Below are positions 35,626 to 49,857 of a stretch of DNA of 64,000 nt, piece by piece; position 1 is the stretch's first letter; each line of letters begins with the position of its first letter. This DNA is from Paraspadella gotoi. Taxonomy: Eukaryota; Chaetognatha. The notes under the pieces were generated by a model. The model saw nothing but the letters and a program-made list of their open reading frames with translations, had not been told where the DNA came from and did not search any database. The translations under genes and the position numbers were made by a program. Location of the stretch: assembly GCA_051294375.1 (NCBI GenBank), contig CM119266.1, positions 19,020,087-19,084,086 on the forward strand, read 5' to 3'.

Positions 35626-38600
35626 ATGTCGCCTCCCAGCGGTGCCGCGGTGAATCCCATCCCCGATTCAACGCCACAGAATCCTGACTTTCATCTAAAT
35701 TGGCGTGATCAGTGTGAAAGCCGTTCGCGCGGCGCCGGACCCCAGATTCAGACGAGCACGCCGCGAACTCGAAATACTGAATCTGGGGTTCATTTAGTGG
35801 AAGTGACGCGATGCTGCCGATTGGCTCGATGGTTGCCTATTCTTCGAGGTACCAAAATTTGGTGCGTTCAGGTAAAGTTGGCTTATTGTACTTTATTTTT
35901 TGGCTTATTGATTTTATTTCATCATTTATGATAATTTATTTTATCAATTTTTTGAGAATTAAAAAAAAAACGAAGAATTGCCTTATAGGCTTATATTTAT
36001 AAAGCGATGAACAGCAATATTTGATACATACATATAGTTATAAATTTCAACTGATTTTTAAATTTGATATAATTTTTATAAAATTTTAAACAGAACTTTT
36101 CCTTATCGGGCTTATGCTTTGTTCACTGTCTTTTTTCTTTATACTTTATAGTTAAGTAGAGTTTTGATCCAACTATCCTAGGATATTTGCGGTATGGTCT
36201 GTGCCATTTTGACTTGGATTTTGATCTCCTACGCCTTTTTCGTTGTTGTTTTTGTGATACTCCTGCCCGACATCGAAACTTTCTACAACTTCGCCAACGT
36301 ACTCCTCTTCGTCTCATTAGCTTTTTTGGCTACGGTCTCGCATCTTAGAGCCATGATCACGGATCCAGTTCGTAAATTTGTATTACCTCTTGCTCATTTA
36401 AAAATATGTAATTAACTGACCTTATTTCACAATACAGGGTGCTATTCCCATGGGAAACGCGACTCAAGAGAATATCCAGCGTCTTGGTCTCAAAGGTGCT
36501 AATTTTAAATTAGATACCAAACAAAAGACAAAATTTCTGAAATCCGTAAGATTCTGATATTATGTGAACCTTATTTTTGCACAGATGGGCAAATCGTTTA
36601 CAAGTGTTCGAAATGCTGCAGCTTAAAGCCAGAGAGAGCGCATCACTGCAGCGTTTGCCAAAGATGCATTCGTAAAATGGATCATCACTGCCCTTGGGTC
36701 AACAACTGCGTTGGCGAAAATAACCAGAAATACTTCGTCTTGTTCACAGTTAGTTTGGTTCTGTTGGCGACTTGGCATATATTTTAAATTGGATATTAAC
36801 TAATTAAGGAAACCTTTATTTCTCCCTTAGTTTTACATCGCTTTGATTTCTATTCACTCCATCATTCTGGTCATTTTTCATTTTGTGACTTGCATGAAAA
36901 AAGAGTGGAAAGGTAAGGCGTGTTGCATGGTTACTAACCATTGGTTGGCTCGTTTAAACTGAAGTACGATGATCTGTTTTCATTAATTTATGTCATTGCC
37001 AGACGCAAAGTTGTCGCCGTGATTTGTTATTGCCCATATACAATATGGGACTATTAAAACAGTTACGTCAATTGAAAAGGTTAATAGTTTAAAAGGTACC
37101 AAAAAAAGTTGTTTTGACTCCTTTTTAATTATTTGAAGTGGTGTGCAAAAGTGATGAACAAATAAAAATAGGAAGTATTATGGAAGAAAAAACTGTCATA
37201 AGGTCATACTCAATGATCGTTTATTAATTTTAAAATATTATAATTCATGGTCACCAAGCATTTTTTTATTGATTTTTGCGCAGTGCGCACCTTTTTGGCT
37301 CGCAGAACTGCGGGAAAGACTCATTAATATTCTTTTTGCCAATCGACTAAATTTCTAATCGGCTGAAGCGCGGAAAAAATTGTGAGGCCGCTAATAAATT
37401 ATAAAAGAAAATTAATGTAAATACTTACACTAAAAGTTTTTAAAATTGGATAATTATTGAATAATTATTTTAACTAATATACTTTCCATAGTTTTCTAAA
37501 AAATCTATTTTAAGTTAAATTGATTTAACTTTTTGTTTCCATTTTTATTGAAATTGTATATTGTGTTTGTACATAATTATAACCTATAACAACGGTGTGA
37601 TTTAACTTTCATTCTTGTTTCATTATTGCTGATTTTAATGCAGTGCTGTACTTCCTAATAAACTTTTTAAGTACTCAAAGATAAAGAGTAAATCGTATCA
37701 ATATGCTTGGTAACGCAATGGACGTACTAAATCTTAATTTATTATTATTAGTTTTGTTAGACAATCTTTTAAACTTTTAAGAGGCTAAGGCGAGTTACTT
37801 TTCTTGAGCCTTTGTTTTGAGTGAAGTGATCGAGAGGAGATTCGGTCGCCTTGCATCTCTGACGGTTCGGATAACCCCCACACTTAGTGTGCCCATTTGG
37901 TTTCGTAAAATTGTTCATCAATTGTTTCGCTACTCATACTTAATAGCCACCGGGTCATTTGCATAATAATTTGAATAAGACTTCCAGTTCTAGCCCTGTC
38001 GGAACGAGCCTTGCAAAAGAGTGACCTGCCGGTTAAATTTTAACCGTTTGATCGCCGGTAAGCTACCGGATCTGGAGGCTTGCTACCTCAGAATCATAGT
38101 TCCGCAAAGCAAGTTGAAAGTTCTCCCTGATACACTGGAAACACTGGAGGCTAGCTAGTGGCTACACCGTCAGAGGAGCTTGGCAATCTCCTTTCCTATC
38201 GCCTATTTGTTAATTTGATCTTCTTTACCTGATGGTATTAAATTTTAAGGAATCTTCGTATTCAGGTTGCAGCTCGTACTCCCCACCGGCAACCGTCATT
38301 CTCATGATGTTTCTCATCTTTGAAGGCCTACTATTCTCAATATTTACAGCTGTTATGTTCTCAACGCAACTATCGGCAATATGCACTGATGAGACTGTAA
38401 GTATGCTCTCCATAATAATTATGTATTTGATATGCATTGATAATTTTCAAGGTCTTATTCTCTTTAATATTTTGTTACAAAATTTCCTAATTCTCCCATG
38501 TATGTTATTTGTGTGCATGTTGTAATGTTTGTGGTTGTAATGAAAATTGTTGCGGTTGTGGTGGTTATGGTTATTTTGATGTAGTGGTTATTGTAGTAAT

Positions 38601-39227
38601 TATTATTGTTATAGTTATTGGAGTTGTTATGGTCGAGTCATTAAACTCATTTTTGATGTGGTTGTGTTTTAGTTTCGGAGGTTGTGGTGGTCTTATTCGT
38701 TATTCTGATTTTAGTGGTTGTTAATGTCGATAAAGCAAACAAAAATATAAGGCAAAAAAAAAAAAACTGGATAAAGAAATGTAAAGCAAAATATATAAGG
38801 AAAATAATATTCTGGAAACTGCAGCTCCAAATTCCTGAGCGCCAGCTCTCGAGAGATGCCTCACACCCCTGGCATCACACCTGTTTCCCCGTTGCCATAA
38901 TATAAACTTTTTTGTGTACTCTCTAAAACTTGATTCTTGTTATAATTTTATATTAAAGACACTCGTTTCTGAGCAATGAATTTTTACTTCGCTTCTCTTT
39001 ATAATTAGTAACTTATTAATACACAACCTTATCCTAATTTCATTTCTCCATCCTAATTGCAGGGTATTGAACAACTGAAAAAAGAAGGCGGATCGTGGGG
39101 AAAAAAATCACGTTGGGCCAACATTAAGTCAGTCTTCGGTTCTCCTTTCTCGGTCAAGTGGTTTTCTCCCTTTCACCCGCCCAACACCCACATGGGCAAG
39201 CTCGAACCTTACTTATACTGCGTATAA
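35626..39227 (+). CDS. ZDHHC3: DHHC palmitoyltransferase, ZDHHC3/7 (GODZ) type
   Basis: Seven exons: 35626-35871, 36182-36367, 36438-36495, 36585-36748, 36831-36912, 38266-38396 and 39063-39227; 343 residues, phases agree. After a non-conserved N terminus come [12 protein letters not shown] (TM1), a second membrane segment, and TDPGAIPMGN. The catalytic Cys-rich domain has [17 protein letters not shown] and [19 protein letters not shown] (exon 4, Cys of DHHC is the acyl acceptor). Two more membrane segments and [12 protein letters not shown] (the TTxE-type motif) follow; the end is YLYCV. Known ZDHHC3/7 enzymes sit in the Golgi and S-palmitoylate membrane and signalling proteins, including GABA-A receptor gamma2 and G-alpha subunits. 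ZDHHC3 and ZDHHC7 are vertebrate duplicates, so the symbol stands for the common ancestor. Exon 2 donor gttcgt is weak but required by the family sequence. Confidence 0.93.
36913..38265 (+). other. Intron 5 of the ZDHHC gene
   Basis: 1.35 kb. The second half (37815-38205) is a GC-richer dispersed repeat sharing CGGTCGCCTTGCATCTCTG and CCCCCACACTTAGTGTG blocks with 30605 and 47150. No exon seen. Confidence 0.6.
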
Positions 39228-40847
39228 TATTTTTTATTATTTCTATTTTACTGATGTTCTATTCCCTGTCCGAATCGGTTTTTAGTTAGATCTGCATATA
39301 TTTTATAGCAGATCCGACTCTATAATTTATTTTGTCGCTCTTTCGGTCTACCTTTAAATCATTTAGATCATCTCTGAATATTAAATTTTGATGAATTTTG
39401 TTTTAAAAAGCTATAAAGTTTAAAAAAGAATTATAAGAATTGTAGTAAATCCTCCATGCAAAAATAATATTATTTTGATTTGATTATATCATGAATTATG
39501 AATCGATCAAAAAAAAATTATTTTTAATATTTTTGTTTATGAGTTCAAGGTTTATTTTTTGATATATATTATTACTAATATATCATGACTTATCGTTTGA
39601 TTAACAGATTAATTATTTAAGTCAGATCCGACATGGTTTTTCTTATAATTTTGTAAACAGTGCTATTAAAGATCATTTTTACCAGAAATACATGTAATTG
39701 AATATTTTTTGGGGGAGTTTTTGTTTAGTTCAATTATTACATAGATCTCCTTAAATTTTTAGCTCTGATAGTGATACAAAACTCCTTTTAAATAGCAGCT
39801 TCAGTTACGGGCTTGTTGTACTCGGAGGCTTAGATTTTGAAGTAGTAGATAATGATCATTGATCACGCAATGCCGATTAAATATTTTGAAAGAGTACAAA
39901 ATTTCGTGAGTATTGCCCAAATTACTATAGAATACTCAATGCGTAAATTATTCAACTGAAAATCAAATTTTATTTCAAATTCAAACAGTACTAGAACAGA
40001 TTCGTGTGAATATCAAAATATTGTTACAATTGTAGTCGGCTCTTTAAAATTCGTTGAATATGACAAGAGCTTATACTAGTCATTAAACATTTCGTGTACA
40101 TCGAATTCATACTTTTTTCCTATATTCAAATTCGAAATATAACTTGAAAAATTCTGAAAAATATTAGAAAAAGTCAAAAAAGAAGTTTTTAAAATATTTT
40201 ACGGTGAGTCAAGAGCTAAGATGAACTAGTTAGTCTAGTGTAGACAGCGAATTTTTTTATTTCTATTGAAGCAATAGATTTCAAGACAATAACTAAATGT
40301 CTTGGTTTCGATTCCATCTGCGATGATATACAGAAGTCTTCATTTCAGAAAATGCTCTCCCAGTTTTTCTGAATTGCATTTATGTCTTAACTAAGTAGAA
40401 AAACCATTTTCATAAATTTAAATTGATTTTTATTCCTTTGAAAATGCTTAGTCCATCATTTTAGATCTATTTTTTGTTATCGGCATGAAAGCTGGCTTGA
40501 ACCTCTTTTGTTAATGTCCTAGAAAAATGGGAAAAAAATTTTTTTCTCACTATAATAGATTTACTTTTGTGAACAAGTAAACATTTCTGCCTTTTCTGCA
40601 ACTGTTCAGGATAAAAAAAAATAGCAAAATTTAAAAAAAAAATTGGCCTATTCTTCCCCACCTGAGGGGCCCATATCTCGGGTCATAGGGCATGAGTTCA
40701 TGAAAAATGTTATTTAAGTCGATCGAGTAGTTTAATCGGAGCCGATTCTCGGTTCGAAATAACGGGAGAGCATTTTTTAATATGAAGCCTTCTGTATTAC
40801 GTTTCTTGATTTCTCGTCCCAACTTTCATTGATTATTTCGTCGGAAG
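39228..40847. other. Intergenic DNA
   Basis: 39295-39645 is a fragment of the AGCAGATCCGAC element family in two orientations. The rest is AT-rich; no gene or RNA recognised. Confidence 0.5.
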
Positions 40848-43800
40848 ATGTTAAAATCAGCTTCAACTCGGTCGCCGAATTCTCGAGGTCCTCGATCTTC
40901 ATCGGAAAAGTCGCCGCGTCTTCCGAAGACTCGATCATTGCCAACTCGGTCCTCTCACTTGCTCCGGAGTCGCTCCGTTTTTCGCCGCTCGCACAAAGGA
41001 GGCGGACCTTCTCCCGTTCTATCGCCGGAACGACTTCGATCCAGAACGCCGCACGACGTTCGCTCGTCGGTGAAACGACAAAAGGGGAGACGTCACGATT
41101 GGCGAGATTCCATCCGCGGTCCGCCGGCGCCTGGCCAATTCGCCCCGCCGCCAAAGACTCTAGCAGTCTGGCGGAACGTGCGTAAAAGGAATAAGACGCG
41201 GCGCAATACGAAAAACGAAAGTACCAACGCCAACGAGAGAGAGAGCGAGACAAATGAAGCACGGGGAATTGACTCTGAATTCGGTAACGAGTTCGAGATT
41301 CATCCGCAAGCGCCGTTAAACGTTGATTGGGCGGACGAAGACGCCGTTAATGGATTTAGACGGAAAATCCAGCACGCCCACGGGGTCTGGAGAGGTCGGA
41401 AAAATTAAAACTTTGAACGCATATTTCAGGACTAGAAGATTATTAAAACGAGTCAATTCTTGATAATTATGTTACGTACTTAATTCTGGTCGCGCAAGTG
41501 TAATATGAACACCGAACAGACAACTGACCGACAGAAAGACAAGGTCTGACTAAAAAGGTTTTTTTTTCGGAACGGTGATTTCCAACGCAGCCGAAAAATA
41601 TGGTAGCAAATCGTTGTTTCCGAAAGGTAATCGAAATGAATCCGAAAATCAAGAGGGCGGTACGTCGGCGGCGTGTCCCGCCGCCCCCTCTATCGTCGCC
41701 GCCGCTAATGCTCCCTGTCCGCTCTGTACCCGCGGTCTCTGCAACCTGGCGACACCGGGCGATGCCTGTGCAGATCACAGCGTCGGCGATGACGTCTGTT
41801 GCCTCCATCATCTTTGCCTCGAAGATGTTGTCAACTTGAGGAAGAGAGAGAGGGCGAAGAAATCCGACATCAAGAAACGATGCACTTGCAAGTGAGGCAG
41901 GATAATTAAGATGTAGTAAAAAAGAATGAAATAAAAAAATATATAAAAAGGGTTAACAACCAATAATTCGGCAGAGAATGCGTACCAGACCGCACGCCTC
42001 TTCTCGTGGCCGTCCAGAGAGCGCGCGACCGTCTCAAGATTGAGCCAGAGGGAACGTACGAGGGTCCGACCCAGGCCGAGCGAACTTGGCTATGGACGCG
42101 ACTTCCCGACGAGGGTCCCGTGCCGCAGCGTGGGCGGTGCGGTCGACCCGAGAATGTTCCGCCTGATCTCGTGGTCGGAAAGGCCCCTATATACATGGCA
42201 GGACCGAACCCTGGAGAGAGATGGTCGCAGTTTTTTTTTAAATGGTGAATCTGAAAGGAAAGAATGAAGTATTCTCCACCCAACTCTAAATCTGGGTTTC
42301 TTGGCTCCTGATTTGCCAGGTACAACCAAGAGAACGACCAGTGGGGTCAGAACATTGAGATGGTCCAAGACGACGACGAATTCCTATTTCAGCCGAAGCC
42401 ACCGGCGACTCTTTTTCTCGACGTGGACAAAAAGCGATTGCGTCCGGGGGACGAAGAACGGAAAATTATTCATGACGATTTGAAGGTGACTGATAAGATC
42501 GTCAATGTCCAAAGTCAGGGGCAAGATAGCTTATTTATTAAATGAATATCTAATTTGTATTTTGATACTAGTGCGGAGTACAATAAGTATTCCCCGATCT
42601 AATACTTAAGTGGTCTTTTCATACAATTGAAACATTCTTTGAAATATTATTCCACTTCATTTATAGGGAAGCAAGGTACTCTGGGAGTGAATAAACGAGA
42701 CTGAGAGTCTTGATTGAAAACTTGATATGTCATCATCTTGTAAGAGTGATGGAGGCCTTAAACCACCAAAGCCTGTCCAAAGTCAGAGGCAAGGTAGTAT
42801 GGCAACAGCCGGGTTGCCTGGAATGCCCATTGGGATGGGGCATCTCACTGTTGGCTTTTGGGGGCTTCCGACCCTCAGTGACGCCTCCAGTCACTGGCGC
42901 GGTTACCCTAGGACGGTCTCGCTTTGCCAACGCAGAGGGAAGTCGTTAGGACTGTGGATGGAACACTACACTTGGGATGGTGTGTTCCCCTCTGAGCCAA
43001 TGGATTTGGCTGAAGGATGGTGGACGTGAGGCGGTGTGAATATACCGCCACAGAATCCCCGGGCCAAGACATCACTCAGGTTCCTCAAGCCTGAGAGGTG
43101 TCTGACAAGACTGTTACCATAGTGGGAGAGAGAGAGAGAGAGCGCGAGTTGTGGGGGCATAGGCGTTTGTCGTAGCGTACCCCAGGGGAATAGGCGTTTG
43201 TCGTAGCGTACCCGAAGTCGGCAGGGCATAGGCGTTTGTCGTAGCGTACCCTGAGAAGGTTGCGTGTTCGATAGTAGGGCTCACCACTTAAGGCAACAGC
43301 CGGGTTGCCTGTGATGCCCATTGGGATGGGGCATCTCACTGTTGGCTTTGGGGGCTTCCGACCCTCAGTGACGCCTCCAGTCACTGGCGCGGTTACCCTA
43401 GGACGGTCTCGCTTTGCCAACGCAGAGGGAAGTCGTTAGGACTGTGGATGGAACACTACACTTGGGATGGTGTGTTCCCCCTCTGAGCCAATGGATTTGG
43501 CTGAAGGATGGTGGACGTGAGGCGGTGTGAATATACCGCCACAGTAGCTTATTTATTAATGAATGGATAATTTTTATATTGGTTGTACCAATTTCATTAA
43601 CTCTTGTGGACGAACAACTACAATACGGAACCTCGGTCAAACTATTGACCTTACTTTCAACCGCCTGATCTCTCTCTCTCTCTCTTCATGATCAGCTTTG
43701 CGCCTGTAAATACCCATTGTTATAGACTAATCGTTTTAACCACATTAAAGAATAAAGTCATCCTTGATCTGAAAATCTTTGCGTACACACTCTCATAAAG

Positions 43801-46800
43801 TCTCAATATTAAATATTGTCTTCCTCTTTATTTTAATCATTGTTGTCAACCTTTCATCTTTTCATATTACTTTTTCGTTTTCCATGAATACTACTTTAGT
43901 ACTAGTCCGACAAAGAGAATTTGAATAGATTGATTACAATGCTCGCGGGGCAAGGCATGTTCCTTTTTCTTATATCAATCAGGATTCCGGGGAGGTTAAG
44001 GGATCTTTTCCGGTGGACGACAACCCGAGAAGTTTAGAAGCGGAGATACAGCGACAAGGGTGAGTTTAAAGGGGGGGGGGACGTGGGCGGATTGGCATTA
44101 AGGAAGAAATATTTTGGCTTCAGTTGGATCTGCGATTGCTGCTCTGGAAGATGGAGGCAAAACAGAGAGAATCGCGACATCAAGAAAGCGTTGATTGAAT
44201 CTCAGAGAAAAGAGAATAAGGAGGAAGAAGAAGAAGAAGTCGATGTCATAGATGAAGTAGAAGACGATGACAGAGAAGAAATTGAAGAAGAAGATGAGGA
44301 AAACCAAGAACATCGTGAGAATCAACTTGATGAAAAGACAATACCGATCAGTAGCGAGGCGCTTAGTATGGAGCCCGCCCGCGGATTATCCGCTCCGCTG
44401 CAAGCGGTTGGCAGCGGCGGCACGGGACGTCTAACGATCGGAACTTTCGGGACGGCAGTGAGCGAAGGAGAAATCGTGGGTGGCGCCGAGGGTGCCCATG
44501 GCGCCGAACACGACCGATCTACGAGAACTTTCTTTTCTGGGGAAAAAGAGTATCTTTCTCAAGAAGATGTAACCAACGTTAACAAGAAGTTTAGCAAGCC
44601 GGCTTCATCGAAGAACATGTTGCAAGTAAGAAAAATTTGGGGAAGTTTAAATAACTTGAAGGTTGTAACCTATAGAATAATATTATAATAGTTCAGTTAA
44701 TATGGTTGCGTTGTCCACAGGAGAGGCCGCTAATGTCGGGCCCTTCTAACGCCACCTATAAATCGGTTCATTTTGAAAATGTTAACGCCGGTCCTAAACG
44801 ATTGAATGGCAATAACAACAACTGCAACGAGGACGAAGATGACGAAGATGACGACTCAGCGCCAATGAAGATCGAAACTCTTGCGTCAATGATCAGCGTG
44901 GATGAGTTTCTTCGCCTAGATTTTTTGTGGGACTGTGTCTGCGTTTCAAGAAGGAAAATAGAGTCGAATATGGTGGACGCCGTGCACCTCGGGGATGTTG
45001 GGAACGGCGAGTACGACGGTCACCCCGTCGTCGAACGAGCCGAGGCACGTGGATTCGTTGCCGCCGTTCTCGACGTCGTCGGCGAATTCGTCATGAACGC
45101 GGGTATCCGCGAGAATCTTGTGTGTGTTGAGTCGACGCTGCGGTCTCTCTACGGCGCACGGTCTCGCCGCGAGATCGATCCTTTTCACGAGCGCCTACTC
45201 CGCTGCTGCCAGGAGAACATTTTCGACTTCGGTCCGCTGCATCGAACTGCTCTGGCAAAACTGCTGATGCTTTTCGCCGCGTTCTGCCGTCGTGAATCCG
45301 CTGAGGAGGTGAAGGAGGCCTCGACGCAGCCGGCGACTGGGTCGGCCACGCCCCAGTCCGAGCGTCGCACTGCGAAAGAACTTTTTTCCCGCGAAGAGAG
45401 AGAACAGATTCGTGAGTTGTGGGCGCAAATTCGCGACAATGACAATCTCGTGTACAAGATCCTCCGCTCGTGGTTCATAGCGTCCCCATCTCTCCGGCAC
45501 AAAGTCATTTTAACTCGCAAGATCAAGTCCTCCCCCTTTGTCACTCTCCTCGAGGCTCAGGATTTCCGCGATCGGTTCCGGTTCGTCTTTCCGCTCCTCA
45601 ATGTCGTCGTGGAGAAACTCGACTTCCCCGAGGAGCTCGTGGACGCCCTTGCCAACTTCGAGGCGGAGATCCACTCGTGCTTCATCAATCTGTGCCACGA
45701 GGAGCTTCGAGTTTTTACTGACGCCGTCTTTAATTGCCTCCAAAAGCAATTCGATCAAAAGGATTTCCCTGATCACTTTTCTAATTTTGGGAAATTTCTC
45801 GATTTCCTCGAAGAGGCGCTTAATGGGAATTTGAGGGAAATGGAGTTGCGGAAGTGGGAGATGGCCCAGCTGGTGCTGCGGCACGAGGAAGAAAAGAGAG
45901 CACAGCTGCGTCAGCAACAGCGGATGCAGCAACCTTTGCCTGCCAATTTTGTGAAGCGGCCACCGATCGCCAATTCTAACGTTAACGCTTCTTTCGACGA
46001 CAGCAAGAAAAAAGGGGAAGACAATTTGAATCGGAATACGTGCACGGTAGATTGTCCTTTCGATTGCATGAATTCTTGCCCTGCGAGACCCAAGACCGAT
46101 CACTGGGCCGATATAAGCCTGGCTGAAGGATATCAGCCACGCTCACTTTCCAAGGAGAGGACCGATACCTTTGCGGTATTGGAAGAGAGTTCTTAAGTTA
46201 GGAGTGGTTAAAGTGTTTGATAATTAAATATTTTAGTTATTTTTTTATATTTTTTTTCTTTTCGCCTTCGTTTTTTAGAATTATTTGGATCTTGACCTTG
46301 AAGGAGATATGCAAAGCCTCGTTTCCTTCGATCCTAACATGGATAATCACGATAAAGAAAAGCATAGAACAAGTAAGCCGTTTTGATTAAACAAAATATG
46401 TTTATTCTATTTATGCCTAAAAAACTCAAATTTGTTAATTACGTAGGTGGACACTTATCTACCCTCTCTTATTTCTTGCTAACTTTTGAGCTTCGAAAAC
46501 ATTAACAATTGAACATTGAACATTCCTTATCACACTTTTAATTTTTTTCTCCTAGATTTAAATATTTCCGATTATTTCCTTCTTTTTATTTTTTTTTTAT
46601 CCACGATAGTTAATATAGTAGGAGAGCCACCGTACAGATAACAAAGTCAAAGAAAACGATTTCCATGATTTAGTGATTTTTATTTTCACAAACAAAATGC
46701 CATTGTTCGTCACATACTTCAGCGACTCTAAAATCCAAGCGGGGTGAAAAAAAATAAACAAAAGAGCACTTCCTTAAGTTGTAAGAAGTTCAAGCCCCCA

Positions 46801-49759
46801 ATCCAAGATCACACAGCTGCTTGAACTTGAACTTGAACTTGAACTTGAACTTGAACACAGGTGCTTGAACTATTACTTGGAAATGTTTTGGGATCATACC
46901 TATCGAACTTTATTTGCCCCCATAAAAGTTTCTCCTATTCCATCATAGCACTTCAGGAAATTGTAAAAAAACAGCAATTTGGCAGATCTGTTGTCCATTT
47001 ACAGTGGTAAAAATGGATTTTAACGAAGTAGCAGCTCATGTTACATTGATATAGGAATAGGAAATATAGGAAATAATTCGCGCGGCAAAATCAAACTTAA
47101 AAAGCTTCCCGCCGCATCTGATTTTCCGCAAAGCTAGGCAACTGACAGAAAAATCTACCACACCCACTAAGTGTGGGGGCTATTCACACTCACAGAGATG
47201 CATGTCGACGCTCTCTCCTCTCGGTCACATCAAGCTGAACTTTCTCCGCTGCTGTGGGTAGACATTTCGAGTTATCTTTGATATTACTCTACTCATAAAA
47301 GCGAACTAGATTTGTGATCTTTTTGCACAATCAAAAAAGTTGTATTCAAATTTGTTGCAGAACTATTAATTTTGTTTGCATCAGTTGCGGTAAAACTTAT
47401 TGTATAATTCGGTAAAATATACATTACTTAGTGCCACACTGACAATCTATCTAAAGTCTATGGTGGCTCGAGATTCAAGTAATAATTTTTATTTTATTTT
47501 TAAGATTCAGCACCGTCGCCCCGTCGAGCTACTGGAGTATTCTCTGCCGGCGGAGCGAAACTCTTCAAGCCGAACGCAGATCTGAGCAGCGATATCGGTA
47601 TGGTCAGAGTTGAGATGGAGGTGTCGGCCAAGAAGGGCGGCAACGGGAATTACGAAGTCATCGACGTTGAAGTCAATGTGGACGAAGAGTTGGAAGACAT
47701 CGGAAATTTGATCAAAGGTCTTAAATCGGTCTGAAGTAAATGAAGTTTGCTTTTTCAAGTTCGTTCGTTTTGATAATCAGAGGATCTTCGATCATGGAAC
47801 ATTGTTCCAAATCCGTCTTTGCTGCTTTATGCTCGTGGCAATGGAGGTGGCAGGACCGAGGGAGGCGGCGGGAATAGAGGCGGAGATGGCAAAGGAGGTG
47901 GCAGGACCGAGGAAGGCGGCGGGAATAGAGGCGGAGATGGCAATGGAGGTGGCAGGACCGAGGGAGGCGGCGGGAATAGAGGCGGAGATGGCAAAGGAGG
48001 TGGCAGGACCGAGGGAGGCGGCGGGATTAGAGGCGGAGGAGATGGCACAGGAGGTGGCAGGACCGAGGGAGGCGGCGGGATTAGAGGCGGAAGAGATGGC
48101 ACAGGAGGTGGCAGGACCGAGGGAGGCGGCGGGATTAGAGGCGGAAGAGATGGCAAAGGAGAAAGAGAAGGAGATCAAGTCTTCGCCACACCAAAGCTCA
48201 AAGTGACTCCAAACTCAAGTGGCGAGATCAAAATCCCGAAACTCTTCGAAGGACCAGGTGGCGCGCCTCTTCTTCGCGAGGCGATTCGTTCCTCGCTTGA
48301 AGACTTACTTAAGGAGCACGCCGCTGAAATCGTGGGTCACGTTATTGACAATGCATTGAAGGAGGTGTCGAGGGATCGAGAGATAGATCATTCAGGTCGT
48401 GGCGGCGGAGGCCATGGCGGTGGTGTCGGCCACGGTGGAGGTAGTGGCCACGGCGGTGGTGGAGGCCACGGTGGCGACAGAGGCCACGGTAGGGGTGGTG
48501 GCCACGGCGGTGGTAGCGACCGTGACGGGGGTGGCATCCATGGTGGTCACGGTGGAGGTAGTGGCCACGGCGGTGGTGGAGGCCACGGTGGCGACAGTGG
48601 CCACGGCTGGGGTGGTGGCCACGGCGGTGGTAGCGACCATGACGGGGGTGGCATCCATGGCGGTCACGGTGGAGGTAGTGGCCACGGCGGTGGTGGAGGC
48701 CACGGTGGCGGCAGTGGCCATGGCTGGGGTGGTGGCGCCCACGGCGGTGGTGGCATCCATGGCGGTCACGGTGGAGGTAGTGGCCACGGCGGTGGTGGAG
48801 GCCACGGTGGCGACAGAGGCCATGGCTGGGGTGGTGGCCATGGCGGTGGTTACGGCGGTGGCCGCGGACAAGAAAGACCAATGGCACCGTTCGCCTAACT
48901 TACCCCCGACCCCAAGAAGCGAAGGCGTTTTTTCTAACGACGATGCATTCGATGGCGGAAGAATCAAAGGGATTTTGGAGACAGCGATGAAACAGGTCGA
49001 TGCGGAGATTAAGAAGTTCAAAGATTGCGGATGCAATGGAACCGGAAGGATTTTGGCCTCTGAAAACCCTCGAGGCAACGTGACGACCCACTGGACGAAG
49101 GATAACGATGGCGAAGGAGGCGGGGATTTCAAGAGCATCTTGAATGAAAAGACGGCCGAGTTCGTAGCGGAAATGGCGGAATTGAAAAGAATTTTCGCTG
49201 GGGACGAGAAGCTTAATAAGTCTAATAATCGCGGAGTGGAAGAAAAAGAAGGGGAGAAGGATAAGAGGAGGATGAACCAGAAACGAATGACGAAGATATT
49301 GGAAACCTTTTTGGGTAGAACTGACTTGGACGAGGTTGGGAGGGAGGAGGAAAAAATAGAGAGTGGGGAAGACAACCGAGCGAATGAGAGTAGAGAGAAA
49401 AAGAGGAAGGCTCGGAAAAAGCCCCCAACTCCGGCGACGACGAAGAAAACGACAAAGAAGAATGTCAAATGGAAAGATTCCCGGGATAATTCGAAGAAGA
49501 TTCCGAACTTCGATCGGCAAAAGTTGTCAAACACCAACAAAAATTGCGGAGGAAATTGCGGTTTGTTTACGAAACGAAGTTGTTTATTAAGAAAAATTAA
49601 TAAAATTATTATTAAATTGGTACAACCAATATAAAATTATCCATTCATTTATTAAATAAGCTATACTGCCCCTGACTTTGGACAGGAGGTGGTGGTTTAA
49701 GGCCTCCAACACTCTTACAAGATAATGATATAGCACGTCCCTGCAAGCTTTTCTATCTA

Positions 49760-49857
<98 letters not shown>

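Noticed and set aside
40777-41262. 161-codon minus-strand ORF opposite orphan exon 1
   Set aside because: The plus-strand frame splices in phase to following exons; the minus frame has no continuation.
41906-42368. Minus-strand ORFs of 92-139 codons
   Set aside because: Shadows of orphan exons 3 and 4, whose plus-strand frame keeps phase across three junctions.
44721-46175. Formin FH2 domain in orphan exon 7
   Set aside because: Only the terminal basic helix looks similar; the diagnostic FH2 core was not found.
47802-48206. Plus-strand ORF reading EVAGPREAAG-type repeats
   Set aside because: Alternative frame of the 51-bp coding minisatellite; the Gly/Arg frame continues into unique coding sequence and joins the previous exon in phase.
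48392-49540. 382-codon minus-strand ORF with Ala/Thr/Val repeats
   Set aside because: It is the antisense of the Gly/His minisatellite and Lys-rich exon; plus-strand frames splice in phase and contain unique protein-like sequence.
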